Source: DASUBV01 sp963822485 (GTDB lineage: Bacteria; Actinomycetota; Actinomycetes; Streptosporangiales; Streptosporangiaceae). Taken from it: DNA of 64,000 bases. The notes under the pieces were generated by a model, which worked only from the letters and a program-made list of their open reading frames with translations, made no database searches and had not been told where the DNA came from. Below, in pieces: positions 24,311-31,822 of the stretch (position 1 is its first letter; each line of letters begins with the position of its first letter). The stretch spans positions 62,001 through 126,000 of the forward strand of contig CAWGHW010000018.1 of the NCBI GenBank assembly GCA_963822485.1, in the 5' to 3' direction. Both the position numbers and the translations under genes were made by a program.

Positions 24311-25022
24311 TGAAGCTCGGGTCCGCGCCGTGCGGCTGCGGCGCCCGCCCCCTGGGCTCCTCCCAGTCTTCCTGCCGGCCCAGCGCGGTCAGGTCCAGCA
24401 GCGAGTAGCTGCTGCCGAGGACGTCGGTGCCCCGGGCCCAGGTCGAGTAGGTGTGGTAGACCTCGCCGCCGTCACGCAGGAAGCAGCTCATCCCCGACAC
24501 CTCCTCCGGGGCGGCGTCGCCCGCCGCCAGCTCGGGCAGCCGCTGGAAGTTGTAGACCGGCTGCGCGGGGCTCAGGGTGGCCTGGAAGTCATCGTTGAAG
24601 TCGCTGCCATGGGAGGAGTACCAGGGCACCGTCCAGCCCCGGCTGGCCTGGTAGGCCTGGAGCTTGGCCAGCGGCGCGCGGGACACCAGCGCGAACGTGG
24701 TGTCGCGCGAGTGCAGGTGGGCGAGCATCCCGTCGGCCACCTCGTCCACGTCGGCCGTGCAGCCCGAGCAGGCCGCGGCCCAGTCCGGGTCGTACATCAC
24801 GTGCTGGACGATGAGCTGCCGGCGGCCCTCGAACAGGTCAGCCAGCCCGGCCGGGCCCGCCGGGCCGGTCAGCCGGTACTCCTTGTCGATAGCCACCATG
24901 GGCAGCCGCCGCCGGTCGGCGTTCAGCGCGTCGCGGGCGCGGGTCGCCTCCTTCTCCGCGGCCAGCAGCCGCGTGCGGGCGGCCAGCCATTCCTCGCGCG
25001 AGACCACGTCGGGCAGGGCCAT
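24303..25022 (-). CDS. DUF899 family thioredoxin-like protein
   Basis: A 239-residue protein: VVSREEWLAARTRLLAAEKEATRARDALNADRRRLPMVAIDKEY at the N-terminus, then a thioredoxin-like core with the CSGCTADVDEV pair of cysteines, LVSRAPLAKLQAYQASRGWTVPWYSS, and VYHTYSTWARGTDVL. These are hallmarks of DUF899, an AhpC/TSA-related family of uncertain activity common in actinobacteria. GGAGG precedes the ATG at 25022. It shares a transcript with the ECF sigma factor that overlaps its end, perhaps an oxidative-stress unit (inference). Confidence 0.88.
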   Translation of the reverse strand: MALPDVVSREEWLAARTRLLAAEKEATRARDALNADRRRLPMVAIDKEYRLTGPAGPAGLADLFEGRRQLIVQHVMYDPDWAAACSGCTADVDEVADGMLAHLHSRDTTFALVSRAPLAKLQAYQASRGWTVPWYSSHGSDFNDDFQATLSPAQPVYNFQRLPELAAGDAAPEEVSGMSCFLRDGGEVYHTYSTWARGTDVLGSSYSLLDLTALGRQEDWEEPRGRAPQPHGADPSFSD

Positions 25023-25213
25023 CACAACCTCCAGTCACTCGAGCCTCCCAGGTAAGACGGCGCGGGCGGCCCGGACTCATCGGTCCCGGCGCACCGGCTC
25101 CGGTTGGGCCGGTCCGGCCCGGCCTGGCATCCTTTGACCAGCTTCGTGCTTAACGGCTTCGTAGTTGGGGCACTGAGGCGGGAGCGTCGCCAGAGGCTGG
25201 GAGGAGAGGAGAT

Positions 25214-26455
25214 GTGAGCGAACAGGCAGAGCGGGCCGGCTTCGGCGAGGTATTCGGCGTCGCCGAGTTCCGCGCTCTGTGGTCGGCGCAGCTGCTGTCC
25301 GTCGCGGGTGACCAGCTGGCCAAGGTCGCGCTCACGGTCCTGGTCTACACCCGGACCGGCTCCGCCGTGCTGGCCGCGCTGACCTTCGCGGTCAGCTTCG
25401 TGCCCAACTTCATCGGCGGGATCCTGCTGTCCGGCTTCGCCGACCGGCTGCCGCGGCGGGCCGTGATGCTCGCCTGCGACCTGGCCCGGATGGTGCTGGC
25501 CGCGCTCATGGCGGTGCCCGGCGTGCCGCTGCCGGTGCTGGTCGCCTTACTGTTCCTGATCACGATGATCGGCGCGCCGTTCACGGCGGCCAGGGCGGCG
25601 GTCTACCCGGTGATCCTGGCCGGCGGCCGGTACACCACCGGCACGGCCATCACGCTGACCACCAACCAGCTGGCCCAGGTGATCGGCTTCGCCGCGGGCG
25701 GCGCGCTGACCGGCCTGCTCGGCGCGCGGCCCTGCCTGCTGGCCGACGCGGCGACGTTCGGCGCCTCGGCGCTGCTGGTCCGCTTCGGCGTGGCGGCCCG
25801 GCCGTCGGCTGGCGACGGCGGCCGGCGGATCTCGGCCGCCCTGGCGGGCCTGGGCGCCGGCACCCGGCTGGTGTTCGCCACCCCGGCGCTGCGCACGCCC
25901 ATGCTGTTCGGCTGGCTGGCGGCGCTCTACAACGCGCCCGAGGGCATCGCGGCGCCGTTCGCCCGCTCGCTGGGCGGGGGAGCGGTGACCACCGGCCTGC
26001 TGCTGGCCTGCCCGGCGGCCGGCTACACCGTGGGCGCGCTGGCGTTCAGCCGCCTGCTCGGCCCCGAGCGCCGGGCCCAGCTGATGGCGCCGCTCGCGGT
26101 GGCCTGCTCGGCGGCACTGATCCCGATCGCGCTGAGCCCCGGCCTGGCGGTCACGCTGATCATCCTGGCCGTCTCAGGGACGTGCGCGTGCTTCCAGGTC
26201 GCGGCCAACGCCGCCTTCGTCACGGCGGCGCCGCCCGCACAGCGCAGCCAGGCCTTCGGCCTGGCCGCGGCGGGGATGAGCCTGGGCCAGGGCGCCGCGA
26301 TGGCGCTGGCCGGTGCCGCGGCGCAGCACCATGCCCCGGCCATCGTGATCGGTGCCGCGGGCGTGCTCGGCGTGGTTGCCGCACTTGGGCTCATCCTGCC
26401 GCTGCCATTCTCGGGAACGGCCCGGCCGCGGGTCTGGCCGGGCTCGGGCGACTAG
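25214..26455 (+). CDS. MFS transporter (12-helix efflux type)
   Basis: A 413-residue transporter beginning MSEQAERAGFGEVFGVAEFRALWSAQLLSVAGDQL, characteristic of MFS proteins that carry the F-R-x-L-W segment before helix 1. Motif A-like FADRLPRRAVMLACDLARM follows helix 2, and twelve hydrophobic segments run to LGLILPLPF. The GTG start at 25214 follows GGAGGAGAGGAG. The stop codon lies on top of the last codons of a tiny minus-strand ORF (26452-26481). The substrate is unknown; as the nearest exporter it could in principle serve the peptide units beside it (speculation). Confidence 0.9.
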   Translation: MSEQAERAGFGEVFGVAEFRALWSAQLLSVAGDQLAKVALTVLVYTRTGSAVLAALTFAVSFVPNFIGGILLSGFADRLPRRAVMLACDLARMVLAALMAVPGVPLPVLVALLFLITMIGAPFTAARAAVYPVILAGGRYTTGTAITLTTNQLAQVIGFAAGGALTGLLGARPCLLADAATFGASALLVRFGVAARPSAGDGGRRISAALAGLGAGTRLVFATPALRTPMLFGWLAALYNAPEGIAAPFARSLGGGAVTTGLLLACPAAGYTVGALAFSRLLGPERRAQLMAPLAVACSAALIPIALSPGLAVTLIILAVSGTCACFQVAANAAFVTAAPPAQRSQAFGLAAAGMSLGQGAAMALAGAAAQHHAPAIVIGAAGVLGVVAALGLILPLPFSGTARPRVWPGSGD

Positions 26456-26481
26456 CCCCAGATTTCGCCTGGCATGCGCAT
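26452..26481 (-). CDS. Nine-codon ORF, copy A (MRMPGEIWG)
   Basis: A 30-base ORF from ATG 26481 to TAG 26452 encodes MRMPGEIWG. GGAAGGGGG (26488-26496) lies 6 bases before the start at Shine-Dalgarno spacing. It is the third of three tandem copies sharing M-R-x-x-G-E-I-W-G. It is the most diverged (Pro in place of Leu, weaker Shine-Dalgarno) and its end overlaps the MFS stop codon. I know of no described family. It may be a signalling peptide, a precursor of a modified peptide, or a leader peptide; no downstream gene on this strand favours the last. Confidence 0.6.
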   Translation of the reverse strand: MRMPGEIWG

Positions 26482-26533
26482 GCCCGGCCCCCTTCCATGG
26501 TCTTCGTGCTCGCGACTGCGGTGTGACAACTGC

Positions 26534-26550
26534 CGGTGCGACAGCTGCCG
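26534..26550. terminator. Hairpin 16 bases after nonapeptide copy B
   Basis: GCTGCC and GGCAGC flank a five-base loop. A comparable hairpin follows copy C at about the same distance, suggesting each tiny cistron is closed by its own structure. Confidence 0.4.
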
Positions 26551-26566
26551 GCGTGGCAGCGGTGGC

Positions 26567-26596
26567 TTAGCCCCAGATCTCGCCCAGAATGCGCAT
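26567..26596 (-). CDS. Nine-codon ORF, copy B (MRILGEIWG)
   Basis: The ORF from ATG 26596 to TAA 26567 encodes MRILGEIWG. GGAAGGAGG (26603-26611) is a near-ideal Shine-Dalgarno at the same spacing as in the other copies. Compared with copy C the codons differ synonymously at Leu (CTG/CTC), Glu (GAG/GAA) and Gly (GGC/GGT), the pattern expected if the peptide sequence, not the DNA, is conserved. The preceding stretch GAGCACGAAGATCAC is shared with copy A (one or two differences), so each copy carries its own 5' region. Confidence 0.65.
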   Translation of the reverse strand: MRILGEIWG

Positions 26597-26625
26597 GTTC
26601 GGCCTCCTTCCGTGATCTTCGTGCT

Positions 26626-26637
26626 CTCGGCCCCGAG
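26626..26637. terminator. Hairpin 15 bases after nonapeptide copy C
   Basis: CTCGG and CCGAG with a two-base loop follow the stop of copy C on the minus strand. No T-run is present. Confidence 0.35.
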
Positions 26638-26652
26638 CGTGACGGCGGTGGC

Positions 26653-26682
26653 TTAACCCCAGATTTCGCCGAGCATGCGCAT
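26653..26682 (-). CDS. Nine-codon ORF, copy C (MRMLGEIWG)
   Basis: The ORF from ATG 26682 to TAA 26653 encodes MRMLGEIWG and is preceded by AGGAGGAGGA (26688-26697), the strongest Shine-Dalgarno of the set. It is the first of the three copies in transcription order. Upstream lie a 19-base palindrome (26723-26741) and the divergent promoter of a membrane GGDEF gene. The peptide has one positive and one negative residue and a Trp-Gly end. It has no signal sequence, so any export would need a dedicated transporter. Confidence 0.65.
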   Translation of the reverse strand: MRMLGEIWG

Positions 26683-26722
26683 GCCAGTCCTCCTCCTATG
26701 CGAGAAATGCCAGGTCATCTTG

Positions 26723-26741
26723 GCCATGATCCGATCATGGC
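26723..26741. promoter_or_regulatory. Perfect 19-bp palindrome between the nonapeptide units and the GGDEF gene
   Basis: GCCATGATC and GATCATGGC flank a single C. Its position between two divergent transcription units suggests an operator read by an unidentified regulator. Confidence 0.55.
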
Positions 26742-26783
26742 GGACTTGACAGCAATACTTATGGCCTGTTTTCGCTGGGTAAC

Positions 26784-26812
26784 TTGACACTCTCCTCATC
26801 GTGTCCATGACA
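26784..26812 (+). promoter_or_regulatory. Sigma-70 type promoter of the GGDEF gene
   Basis: TTGACA (26784-26789) and GACAAT (26807-26812) are 17 bases apart. A second ACTTGACA at 26744-26751 repeats the -35 block 38 bases upstream. The start codon of the GGDEF gene is about 65 bases downstream. Confidence 0.55.
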
Positions 26813-26878
26813 ATACGAGTTGTCCTAGTTACAGTTGGTACGGCGGCGCCGGGGCGCAGCCGGTCCTGGAGGCAGATG

Positions 26879-28227
26879 ATGGGCAGCGCGACGCGGTCGG
26901 GCACCCCTCGCTGGGCTGGGGCGGTAGCCGGGTGGCCGTTGTGGCAGCTGCCGTCCTGGCTGGTGGCGTTCGTCCTGGTCGTGATCGGCGCGGCCGGCGC
27001 GGCCATCGTCGCCGCGGCCGCGCTGACCGTCGTGCACGGGTATGACCTCGAGCTCTTCGCCGTTCTGCTCGGCTGCGACCTGGTAACCGTGGAGCTGACC
27101 CGCCGCTCCGGCGAGCCGGCGGCCTCATCAAGGAGACCCAGGCGGTCTGGGAACTGCCCATCGCGCTGCTGCTTCCGCCCCTGTACGGGCTGGCCGCGCC
27201 GATCGTGCGGATCGCGCTCACCCAGTGGCGGGTGCGGCGCGCGCTAGCCTACCGGCGGGTATTCAGCGCGGCGGCGCTCGGCCTGGCGTACGCGGCGGCC
27301 TCGGTCACCTTCCGGGCCCTGGCCCCGTCGCTGACCGGATGGTTCCGCGCGCCGGGGTCGCGCGTGGAGGCCTGGGTGATCGTCGCGCTGGCCTGCGGGG
27401 TACTGCGGTCGGCGCTGAACAAGGTGTTCGTGATGACGGCGGTCAAGGGCTCCGACCCGGGCGTGAGCATCCGGGCCGGGCTGTTCAACCGCGAGGCGCT
27501 GTTCGGCGACCTGGCCGAGCTGTCGGTCGGCGTCCTGGTCGCCTACGTGGCCACGGCCAGCGCGTTCATGGCCCTGCTGGCGCTGCCGTGCGTTACGCTG
27601 CTCCATCGCTCCCAGCGGCACTACCAGCTGATCAGCGACTCCCGGATCGACGGCCGGACCGGCGTGCTGAACGCGGTCACCTGGCAGCGGGAGGCCGCGG
27701 TCCGGGTGACCAGGGCCACCCGGCCGCGGGCCTGGCGGGCGCTGGGCGACCGCCGGCTGCGCGGCGGCGGGTGGACCGGCCCGGCCACGCAGGACGGCGA
27801 CAGCACGATGATGGCGCTGCTGATGCTGGACCTGGACCACTTCGACGAGGTCAACAACACCTGCGGGCACCTGGCCGGCAACGCCGTGCTGGCCGCCGTC
27901 GCCGCGACGTTCCGCGAGCACCTGCGGGAGACCGACCTGTGCGGCCGGTACGGCGGGGACGAGTTCGCGATCCTGCTGACGGGCACCAGCGCGGCCGAGG
28001 CCGCGACCATCGCGGACCGGCTCTGCCTGGCCGTCTCCGAGCTCACGTTCCCGGGCATCTGCGGCGACGCCGGGCCCTCGCCGCGGGTGACCATCTCGGT
28101 CGGCATCGCCGCGCTGGACGGCGCGCACGTGGACCTGGACGAGCTGGTCGCGGCGGCGGACGACGCGATGTACCAGGCCAAGAACGCGGGCCGCAACACG
28201 GTGCGGATGGTCGCGGTCAGCCGCTGA
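26879..28227 (+). pseudogene. Membrane diguanylate cyclase (GGDEF), interrupted by an apparent frameshift
   Basis: Frame 1 from ATG 26879 (GGAGG before it; 26876 also possible) encodes WPLWQLPSWLVAFVLVVIG and YDLELFAVLLGCDLVTVELTRRSGEP. The protein then continues in another frame as GLIKETQAVWELPIALLLPPLYG through about six membrane helices to a GGDEF domain ending at 28227. One C appears missing in the run near 27115-27123. The catalytic RYGGDEF is intact at about 27952, and the inhibitory RxxD (RETD) sits five residues before it, so the domain would make and be feedback-limited by cyclic di-GMP. It is divergent from the tandem nonapeptide ORFs. Either a sequencing error in a functional gene or a true pseudogene. 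Confidence 0.8.
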
Positions 28228-28286
28228 GCCGGCGTCAGCCCAGTGCGCCGTTGTTAATCCCTGATGTGTTAATCCCTGACCTGGGG

Positions 28287-28724
28287 CTAGTCCCTGAGCT
28301 GGCGCAGGATGCGGGCCAGGTCGGACCGGTCGGCCGGGCTGAGCCGGCTGAACAGCCGCTCGGCCTCGGCGCCGCGGGCATCGCGGATCGCCTCCAGCAG
28401 CTCGCCGCCCGGCTCGGTCACCTCGACCAGGGTGGCCCGCCGGTCGCCGGGGTCGGGCCGCCGCCGGACCAGCCCGCGGCCCTCGAGGGCGTCCACCACC
28501 TCGGTCGTCGAGCGCGGCGCGATGTGCAGCCAGTCCGACAGCTCGGACAGGCGCATGACGCCGTGCCGGCGCAGCACGCGCAGCGCCCGCCAGTGGGCCG
28601 GGGTGATGTCCCAGGGCGCGAGCGTCTCCTGGGACTTCTCGCGCAGGCGGCGGGTCACCGCCCAGAAGGCCTCGGTCAGGTCATCGCCGTCGGCCGGGCT
28701 GGCCGCGGCCTGGTCCTGAGTCAC
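28287..28724 (-). CDS. MarR-family transcriptional regulator
   Basis: A 145-residue winged-helix protein: WDITPAHWRALRVLRRHGVMRLSELSDWLHIAPRSTTEVVDALEGRGLVRRRPDPGDRRATLVEVTEPG is the full MarR DNA-binding core with the D-x-R-x wing. The start is GTG 28724 with no ribosome site, so it may be leaderless. It is divergent from an ABC exporter, with three overlapping TGAGG/CCTCA dyads between, and almost certainly represses both. Three copies of a short motif (TTAATCCCTGA, CTAGTCCCTGA) cover its stop codon region at 28253-28297. Confidence 0.92.
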   Translation of the reverse strand: MTQDQAAASPADGDDLTEAFWAVTRRLREKSQETLAPWDITPAHWRALRVLRRHGVMRLSELSDWLHIAPRSTTEVVDALEGRGLVRRRPDPGDRRATLVEVTEPGGELLEAIRDARGAEAERLFSRLSPADRSDLARILRQLRD

Positions 28725-28756
28725 GCGGAATAGCGTACCAGCGGCTAGCGTTGTAG

Positions 28757-28802
28757 CCTCAAAGTGAGGTAACCTCAGTGATTAATTACCTCTATGAGAG
28801 GT
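28757..28802. promoter_or_regulatory. Cluster of MarR operators
   Basis: CCTCA-AAG-TGAGG (28757-28769), TGAGGTAACCTCA (28765-28777) and ACCTCTATGAGAGGT (28788-28802) are adjoining palindromes built from the same half-site. They lie between the divergent MarR and ABC genes. Confidence 0.75.
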
Positions 28803-28839
28803 TCCCTCAGCGCAGTTCCCGACAGAAAAGAGTCGCTAC

Positions 28840-30648
28840 TTGGCAGCCCCAGACCGAAGCCCCAGCGGCGGCGGCCGGACCCGCGGGACCAGAACGGTCA
28901 CCCCCGCGGAGAAGGCCCAGGCCCGCGAGGTATCCCTGCGCCGCATCGGGCGCCTGTTCACCCCCTACCGCTGGCAGATCGCCGTGGTCACCGCCATCAT
29001 CGCCGCCTCCTCGGTGGTCGGCCTGGCCTCGCCGTTCCTGCTGCGCGCCGTCATCGACACCGCCCTGCCGGACCGGAACGTGCACCTGCTGGCCTGGCTG
29101 GTGGGCGCCATGGTCGCGGTCGCCGCGATCACGTCGGCCTTCGGCGTCATCCAGACCTGGATCAGCACCAAGGTCGGCCAGCAGGTCATGCACGGCCTGC
29201 GCACCAGCGTGTTCGCCCACCTGCAGCGGCAGTCCATCGCCTTCTTCACCCGGACCAGGACCGGCGAGGTCCAGTCGCGGATCACCAACGACGTCGGCGG
29301 CATGGAGTCCGTCGTGACCTCGACCGCGACGTCCATCGCGTCCAACCTGACCACCGCGGTCGCCACCGCCGTGGCCATGGTCGCGCTGTCCTGGCGGCTG
29401 TCGCTGCTGTCGCTGATCGTGATGCCGCCCGCGATCTACCTGAGCCGCAAGGTGGCCCGGATGCGCCGCGCCATCACCATGCAGCAGCAGCGCGAGCTGG
29501 CCGACCTCAACGTCACCGTGGAGGAGGGCCTGTCGATCAACGGCGTCCAGCTGGCCAAGACGATGGGCACCGGCCCGGCGCTGGTCCGGCGGTTCACCGC
29601 CTCCTCGGCCCGGCTGATCGACCTGGAGCTGCGCTCCCAGCTGGCCGGGCGCTGGCGGATGGCCTCGCTGAGCATCATCTTCGCCGCCATCCCGGCGATC
29701 ATCTACCTGGCCGCCGGCCTGCCGGTGACCGCCGGCACGGTCAGCATCGGCACCCTGATCGCGTTCACCACCCTCCAGAACAACCTGTTCCGGCCCATCA
29801 CCGGCCTGCTCAGCACCGGCGTCTCGGTGGTCAGCTCGCTGGCCCTGTTCGCGCGGATCTTCGAGTACCTCGACCTGCCGGTGGAGATCGACGACCCGGC
29901 GCACCCGCTGCCCGTCGAGCCGGACCTGATCTCCGGGCACGTGCGGCTGGAGGACGTCAGCTTCAGCTACTCCGGCGCCGACCGGCCCGCCCTGACCGGC
30001 GTCAGCCTGGACGTGCCCGCCGGGACCACGCTGGCCCTGGTCGGCGAGACCGGGTCGGGCAAGACCACGCTGGGCGGGCTGATCGCCCGGCTCTACGACC
30101 CGTCGGCCGGCCGGGTCAGCATCGACGGCATCGACCTGCGCGACCTGCGGCTGGCCGACCTGGCCGCCATCGTGGGCGTGGTCAGCCAGGAGACTTACCT
30201 GCTGCACACCACGGTGCGGGAGAACCTGCGCTATGCCCGGCCCGACGCCACCGACGCCGAGATCGAGGACGCGGCCCGCGCCGCGCGGATCCACGACCTG
30301 ATCGCCAGCCTGCCCGACGGCTACGACACCATGGTCGGCTCCCGCGGTCACCGGTTCTCCGGCGGCGAGAAGCAGCGCATCGCCATCGCGCGGACGCTGC
30401 TGCGGGACCCGCGGGTGCTCGTCCTGGACGAGGCGACGAGCGCGCTGGACACCGAGACCGAGCGCGCCGTGCAGCAGGCCTTCGACACGCTGGCGCAGGG
30501 CCGCACCACGATTACCATCGCGCACCGGCTGTCGACCATCCGCGACGCCGACCAGATCGTGGTCCTGGACCACGGCCAGATCGCCGAGACCGGCACCCAC
30601 GCCAGCCTGGTGGCGGGCAACGGCCGCTACGCGGCGCTAGCCGCCTGA
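28840..30648 (+). CDS. ABC exporter, fused membrane and ATPase domains (half-transporter)
   Basis: A 602-residue type-IV exporter half. Residues 30-330 give six membrane helices (IAVVTAIIAASSVVGLASPFLLRAVIDTALPD... IYLAAGLPVTAGTVSIGTLIAFTTL). The ATPase has Walker A GETGSGKTT at about 410, Q-loop VSQETYLL, signature FSGGEKQ, Walker B VLVLDEATSALD and switch His in IAHRLSTI. As a homodimer it would export lipids, peptides or drugs. The frame begins with a TTG at 28840 and no strong ribosome site, so the start is tentative. Its expression should be set by the divergent MarR protein. Confidence 0.92.
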   Translation: MAAPDRSPSGGGRTRGTRTVTPAEKAQAREVSLRRIGRLFTPYRWQIAVVTAIIAASSVVGLASPFLLRAVIDTALPDRNVHLLAWLVGAMVAVAAITSAFGVIQTWISTKVGQQVMHGLRTSVFAHLQRQSIAFFTRTRTGEVQSRITNDVGGMESVVTSTATSIASNLTTAVATAVAMVALSWRLSLLSLIVMPPAIYLSRKVARMRRAITMQQQRELADLNVTVEEGLSINGVQLAKTMGTGPALVRRFTASSARLIDLELRSQLAGRWRMASLSIIFAAIPAIIYLAAGLPVTAGTVSIGTLIAFTTLQNNLFRPITGLLSTGVSVVSSLALFARIFEYLDLPVEIDDPAHPLPVEPDLISGHVRLEDVSFSYSGADRPALTGVSLDVPAGTTLALVGETGSGKTTLGGLIARLYDPSAGRVSIDGIDLRDLRLADLAAIVGVVSQETYLLHTTVRENLRYARPDATDAEIEDAARAARIHDLIASLPDGYDTMVGSRGHRFSGGEKQRIAIARTLLRDPRVLVLDEATSALDTETERAVQQAFDTLAQGRTTITIAHRLSTIRDADQIVVLDHGQIAETGTHASLVAGNGRYAALAA

Positions 30649-30667
30649 CCCGGTAAGGTCACTCAGT

Positions 30668-31822
30668 GTGACCACTGATGCGGCCGCCGCGGTCCGCGCC
30701 CAGGCGCTCGAGGTGGCCGCGGGCTGGTCGCCGCCGGATGCCCCGCCGTCCTGGCGGCTGACCGCGGCGCTGCTGCGGGCCATCGCCGGCCACGACGAAC
30801 TGCTCGGCCGCCTGGCGGCGCTGCCGCCGGACCGGCTGCCCGCGCTGCTGGCCAGCGCGGCCATCACCTTCCTGGTCCGCCGGGACCGGCCGGCGCCGCT
30901 GGCGTCCTACTTCCCGGTGCCGGGGCCGGAGGCGGTCCAGCCCGGGTTCGACGACGGCTTCGAGCCGGCGGCCCGGGCGTTCTGCTCGGACCGGCTGGAC
31001 GACATCGTGGCCGAGTGCGCGGGCCGGCGGTACCAGATGAACGAGGTCGCCCGCTGTGCGCAGCTCGTGCTGGGCATCGCCGCGCTGGCCGGGCCCGGCC
31101 CGGTCGCGCTGGCTGACCTCGGCACCGGCGCCGGGCTCGGCCTGCACCTGGACCGGTACCGCTACCGGGTCGGCAGCCAGGTCTGCGGCCCGGCGGAGGC
31201 GGAGCTGACCCTGCACTGCGCCGTGCGCGGCCCGCTCCGGCCCCCGGCCGCCGGCCTGCCGCCCATCGCCGAGCGGGCCGGCCTCGACGCCCGCCCCGTC
31301 GACGTGGCCGACCCGGACGCCCGGGCCTGGCTGGAGGCCTGCGCACCGCCCGAGGCGGCCGCGCTGGGCCGGCTGACCGCCGCGATCGAGGTCACCCGGC
31401 GCCACCCCGTCCCCCTGCTCGCGGGCGACGTCATCGACGCCCTGCCCGGCCTGCTGGACCGCTTCCCGCCCGCGCGGCCGGTGTTCGTCACCGACGCCTA
31501 CCTGGCCGTGTTCCTGTCCGGCCGCCAGCGCGAGCAGCTGGCCGCGATCTGCGCCAGGGCGGCCCGGAGCCGCCCGGTCACCTGGCTGTCGCTCGACCCG
31601 CTGGTCCCGCTCGGCCCGGACGGCCGCCACAGCGTGCAGGACCTGCCGCTGCCGGCCTGGCTGGTGCGCGACTACGCCGAGCACGGCGTGTTCGCGGTGC
31701 TGAGCGCGCGCACGTTCCGCGACGGGGCCGACGAAGGCCGCGTGCTGGCCCGGGCCCATCCCTCGGGCCAGTGGGTGGAATGGCTATCCGGCGGTCAGGA
31801 CCGCCCAGCCGAAGGCGGGTAG
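30668..31822 (+). CDS. DUF2332 family protein
   Basis: A 384-residue actinobacterial protein with the DUF2332 landmarks: an N-terminal helical part (WRLTAALLRAIAGHDELLGRLAALPPDRLPALL), YQMNEVARCAQLVLGIAALAGPGPVALADLGTGAGLGLHLDRY, and a C-terminal stretch VFVTDAYLAVFLSGRQREQLAAI. The ADLGTGAGLGL segment resembles a methyltransferase cofactor loop, but activity is not established. It starts at GTG 30668, 19 bases after the ABC exporter, and may be co-transcribed; its last 39 bases overlap the convergent GH13 gene. Confidence 0.85.
   Translation: MTTDAAAAVRAQALEVAAGWSPPDAPPSWRLTAALLRAIAGHDELLGRLAALPPDRLPALLASAAITFLVRRDRPAPLASYFPVPGPEAVQPGFDDGFEPAARAFCSDRLDDIVAECAGRRYQMNEVARCAQLVLGIAALAGPGPVALADLGTGAGLGLHLDRYRYRVGSQVCGPAEAELTLHCAVRGPLRPPAAGLPPIAERAGLDARPVDVADPDARAWLEACAPPEAAALGRLTAAIEVTRRHPVPLLAGDVIDALPGLLDRFPPARPVFVTDAYLAVFLSGRQREQLAAICARAARSRPVTWLSLDPLVPLGPDGRHSVQDLPLPAWLVRDYAEHGVFAVLSARTFRDGADEGRVLARAHPSGQWVEWLSGGQDRPAEGG

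Noticed and set aside
26571..26682. Nonapeptide ORFs as leader-peptide attenuators
   Set aside because: Nothing is encoded downstream on the same strand except antisense to the MFS gene, and three tandem copies would be odd for attenuation. Not fully excluded.
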